64,000 bases of DNA from contig NZ_AP025459.1 of the NCBI RefSeq assembly GCF_024347295.1, positions 1,274,471 through 1,338,470 on the forward strand, written 5' to 3'. The notes beneath the pieces are model-generated. The model saw only the letters and a list, made by a program, of their open reading frames with translations. It had not been told where the DNA came from and did no database searches. Positions within the stretch are counted from its first letter, which is position 1. Every line of letters starts with the position of its first letter. Position numbers and translations under genes: made by a program. Below are positions 63,081 through 64,000 of the stretch, in pieces. This stretch comes from Vibrio artabrorum (lineage in GTDB: Bacteria > Pseudomonadota > Gammaproteobacteria > Enterobacterales > Vibrionaceae).

Positions 63081-63515
63081 TTAGCCTTTGTAATTTCTTA
63101 CTCGTGCTGCTTCTGCTTCACGTTTGTCGACAACCGTTTTACCGATTGGCGCCAACGAGATAAGCGCTAATTTAAGATGTTGAATCGCAAACGGAATACC
63201 GATGATAGTAATGAAACACGCCACGGCTGACATGATATGACCAATCGCAAGCCAGATCCCCGCCAAAAAGAACCAAATAACATTACCAATCATACCCAGC
63301 GGGCCTGTGCCGATATCCATTTCATTGGTCAGCTCGTCACGCGAAATCGCTTCCTGACCAAATGGGAAGAATGAGAAGCTACCCATAACAAAACACGCTC
63401 GCCCCCATGGGATACCCACGATGGTTAGGAATGCGATCAATCCGAAAAACCACCACGCCAGTCCCATAAATACGCCACCGAACAGAAACCAAATGATGTT
63501 TCCGATTGTTTTCAT
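63081..63515 (-). CDS. yccF: YccF-family inner-membrane protein
   Basis: 144 residues (E. coli YccF 148). Two copies of the YccF/DUF307 module: IIWFLFGGVFMGLAWWFFGLIAFLTIVGIPWGRACF and VIWFFLAGIWLAIGHIMSAVACFITIIGIPFAIQHLKL. The motif GIPxG/A-x-A/Q is typical. Four membrane helices in total. Function unknown. Confidence 0.92.
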   Translation of the reverse strand: MKTIGNIIWFLFGGVFMGLAWWFFGLIAFLTIVGIPWGRACFVMGSFSFFPFGQEAISRDELTNEMDIGTGPLGMIGNVIWFFLAGIWLAIGHIMSAVACFITIIGIPFAIQHLKLALISLAPIGKTVVDKREAEAARVRNYKG

Positions 63516-63762
63516 TCTGTATTCTCCAACTCATTGAGTGCTGTTTATTTGATATGCCGAATAAAGCAATGCTTGTTCATAAAGGTCCATTATTGTTGAA
63601 CCTTTATGAACCGTTTATGAATCACTTACACTTTATGTGATTGATACACGCCACGGTTCTCTATATCTGCATAGGGCTCAACCCATTTATTTGATACCAT
63701 ACAATTAGGTTTTTAACACCACAAAGCTAAACAGACACAATCACTTATTTAAGGCCGAATTT

Positions 63763-63888
63763 ATGAACAACACCGAGCAACCTAAAAAGACAATGAAAAA
63801 CTGGGTGCCAATCGTCTTCTTCGGCCTTATCAGTACGGTACCGGTATTCATGTTTTTAGTTGACGTCTACATCAACCAATATATGTAA
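63763..63888 (+). CDS. Small membrane protein, 41 residues
   Basis: MNNTEQPKKTMKNWVPIVFF, then GLISTVPVFMFLVDVYINQYM. Basic N-terminus then one membrane helix (~14-36), so a single-span, N-in protein. TTAAGGCCGAATTT precedes the ATG. No family recognised. Confidence 0.6.
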   Translation: MNNTEQPKKTMKNWVPIVFFGLISTVPVFMFLVDVYINQYM

Positions 63889-64000
63889 CAGAGCCTGTTA
63901 CATAGATTGGTCTAAAGTGGATACCGGACCTATTTCCTGTATCCATTGCCATTAGATCCGCTTTTCTGCAGTTAACTATTCTTTAATCAACTCAACTCTT

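Overview
The window is the integrase-proximal part of a Vibrio chromosomal integron (superintegron) followed by about 20 kb of ordinary Vibrio chromosome. The assignment to Vibrio rests on three things: a 325-residue IntIA-type integrase, 68 long VCR-like attC sites, and flanking genes with Vibrio or enteric orthologues (helD, yccS, HMG-CoA reductase, yjjI-yjjW, yjjG, yiaY-like, yccF). A Splendidus-clade species is a guess.

Positions 1 to 43,448 are the cassette array, entering the window inside a BRO-N gene. The integrase is on the + strand at the right edge, so the array reads leftward from attI and most cassette genes are on the minus strand. On the + strand each attC runs from TAACGC to GTTAG/GTTAT, and its gene lies immediately to the right. 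About 30 cassettes carry genes: six GNAT acetyltransferases, VOC, RidA, GST, PhzF, ASCH and two copies of a SnoaL-like gene (one frameshifted), a RelB/RelE-type toxin-antitoxin pair, an Mrr-like nuclease, a DUF6602 nuclease-like protein, a GIY-YIG protein, a zincin, a prohead-protease-like protein and several small membrane proteins. The other 38 cassettes appear noncoding. Thirty-five of these are copies of only two families: A/A' (30 copies, mosaic) and B (5 copies). The BRO, toxin-antitoxin and GIY-YIG genes run against the array and need their own promoters.

Two insertion sequences sit in the array. An IS3-family element (5886-7128) joins fragments of two apparently different cassettes. 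An IS1111-group IS110 element (about 22936-24295) lies inside an attC site. The noncoding right end of the IS110 element contains segments matching both halves of an attC target, as expected for a bridge/seekRNA.

A general feature not covered by the usual 7-bp core definition is that nearly every cassette has private complementary ends of 8 to 13 bp. Each excised circle would therefore have a longer attC stem than the integrated copy. The IS3-bearing cassette is the clear exception, which supports its being a fusion.

Positions 43,449 to 43,659 hold attI, a 20-bp perfect palindrome and a LexA-like box before intI. The chromosomal flank then carries helD; a yccS-like gene; two small proteins; HMG-CoA reductase with a LysR regulator; the glycyl-radical pair yjjI-yjjW behind two operator-like dyads; a methyltransferase divergent from a LysR gene; a diverged cation-diffusion-facilitator protein; a YddG-like exporter; yjjG; a 55-residue acidic protein; an iron-dependent alcohol dehydrogenase; a putative outer-membrane protein; yccF; and a 41-residue membrane protein.
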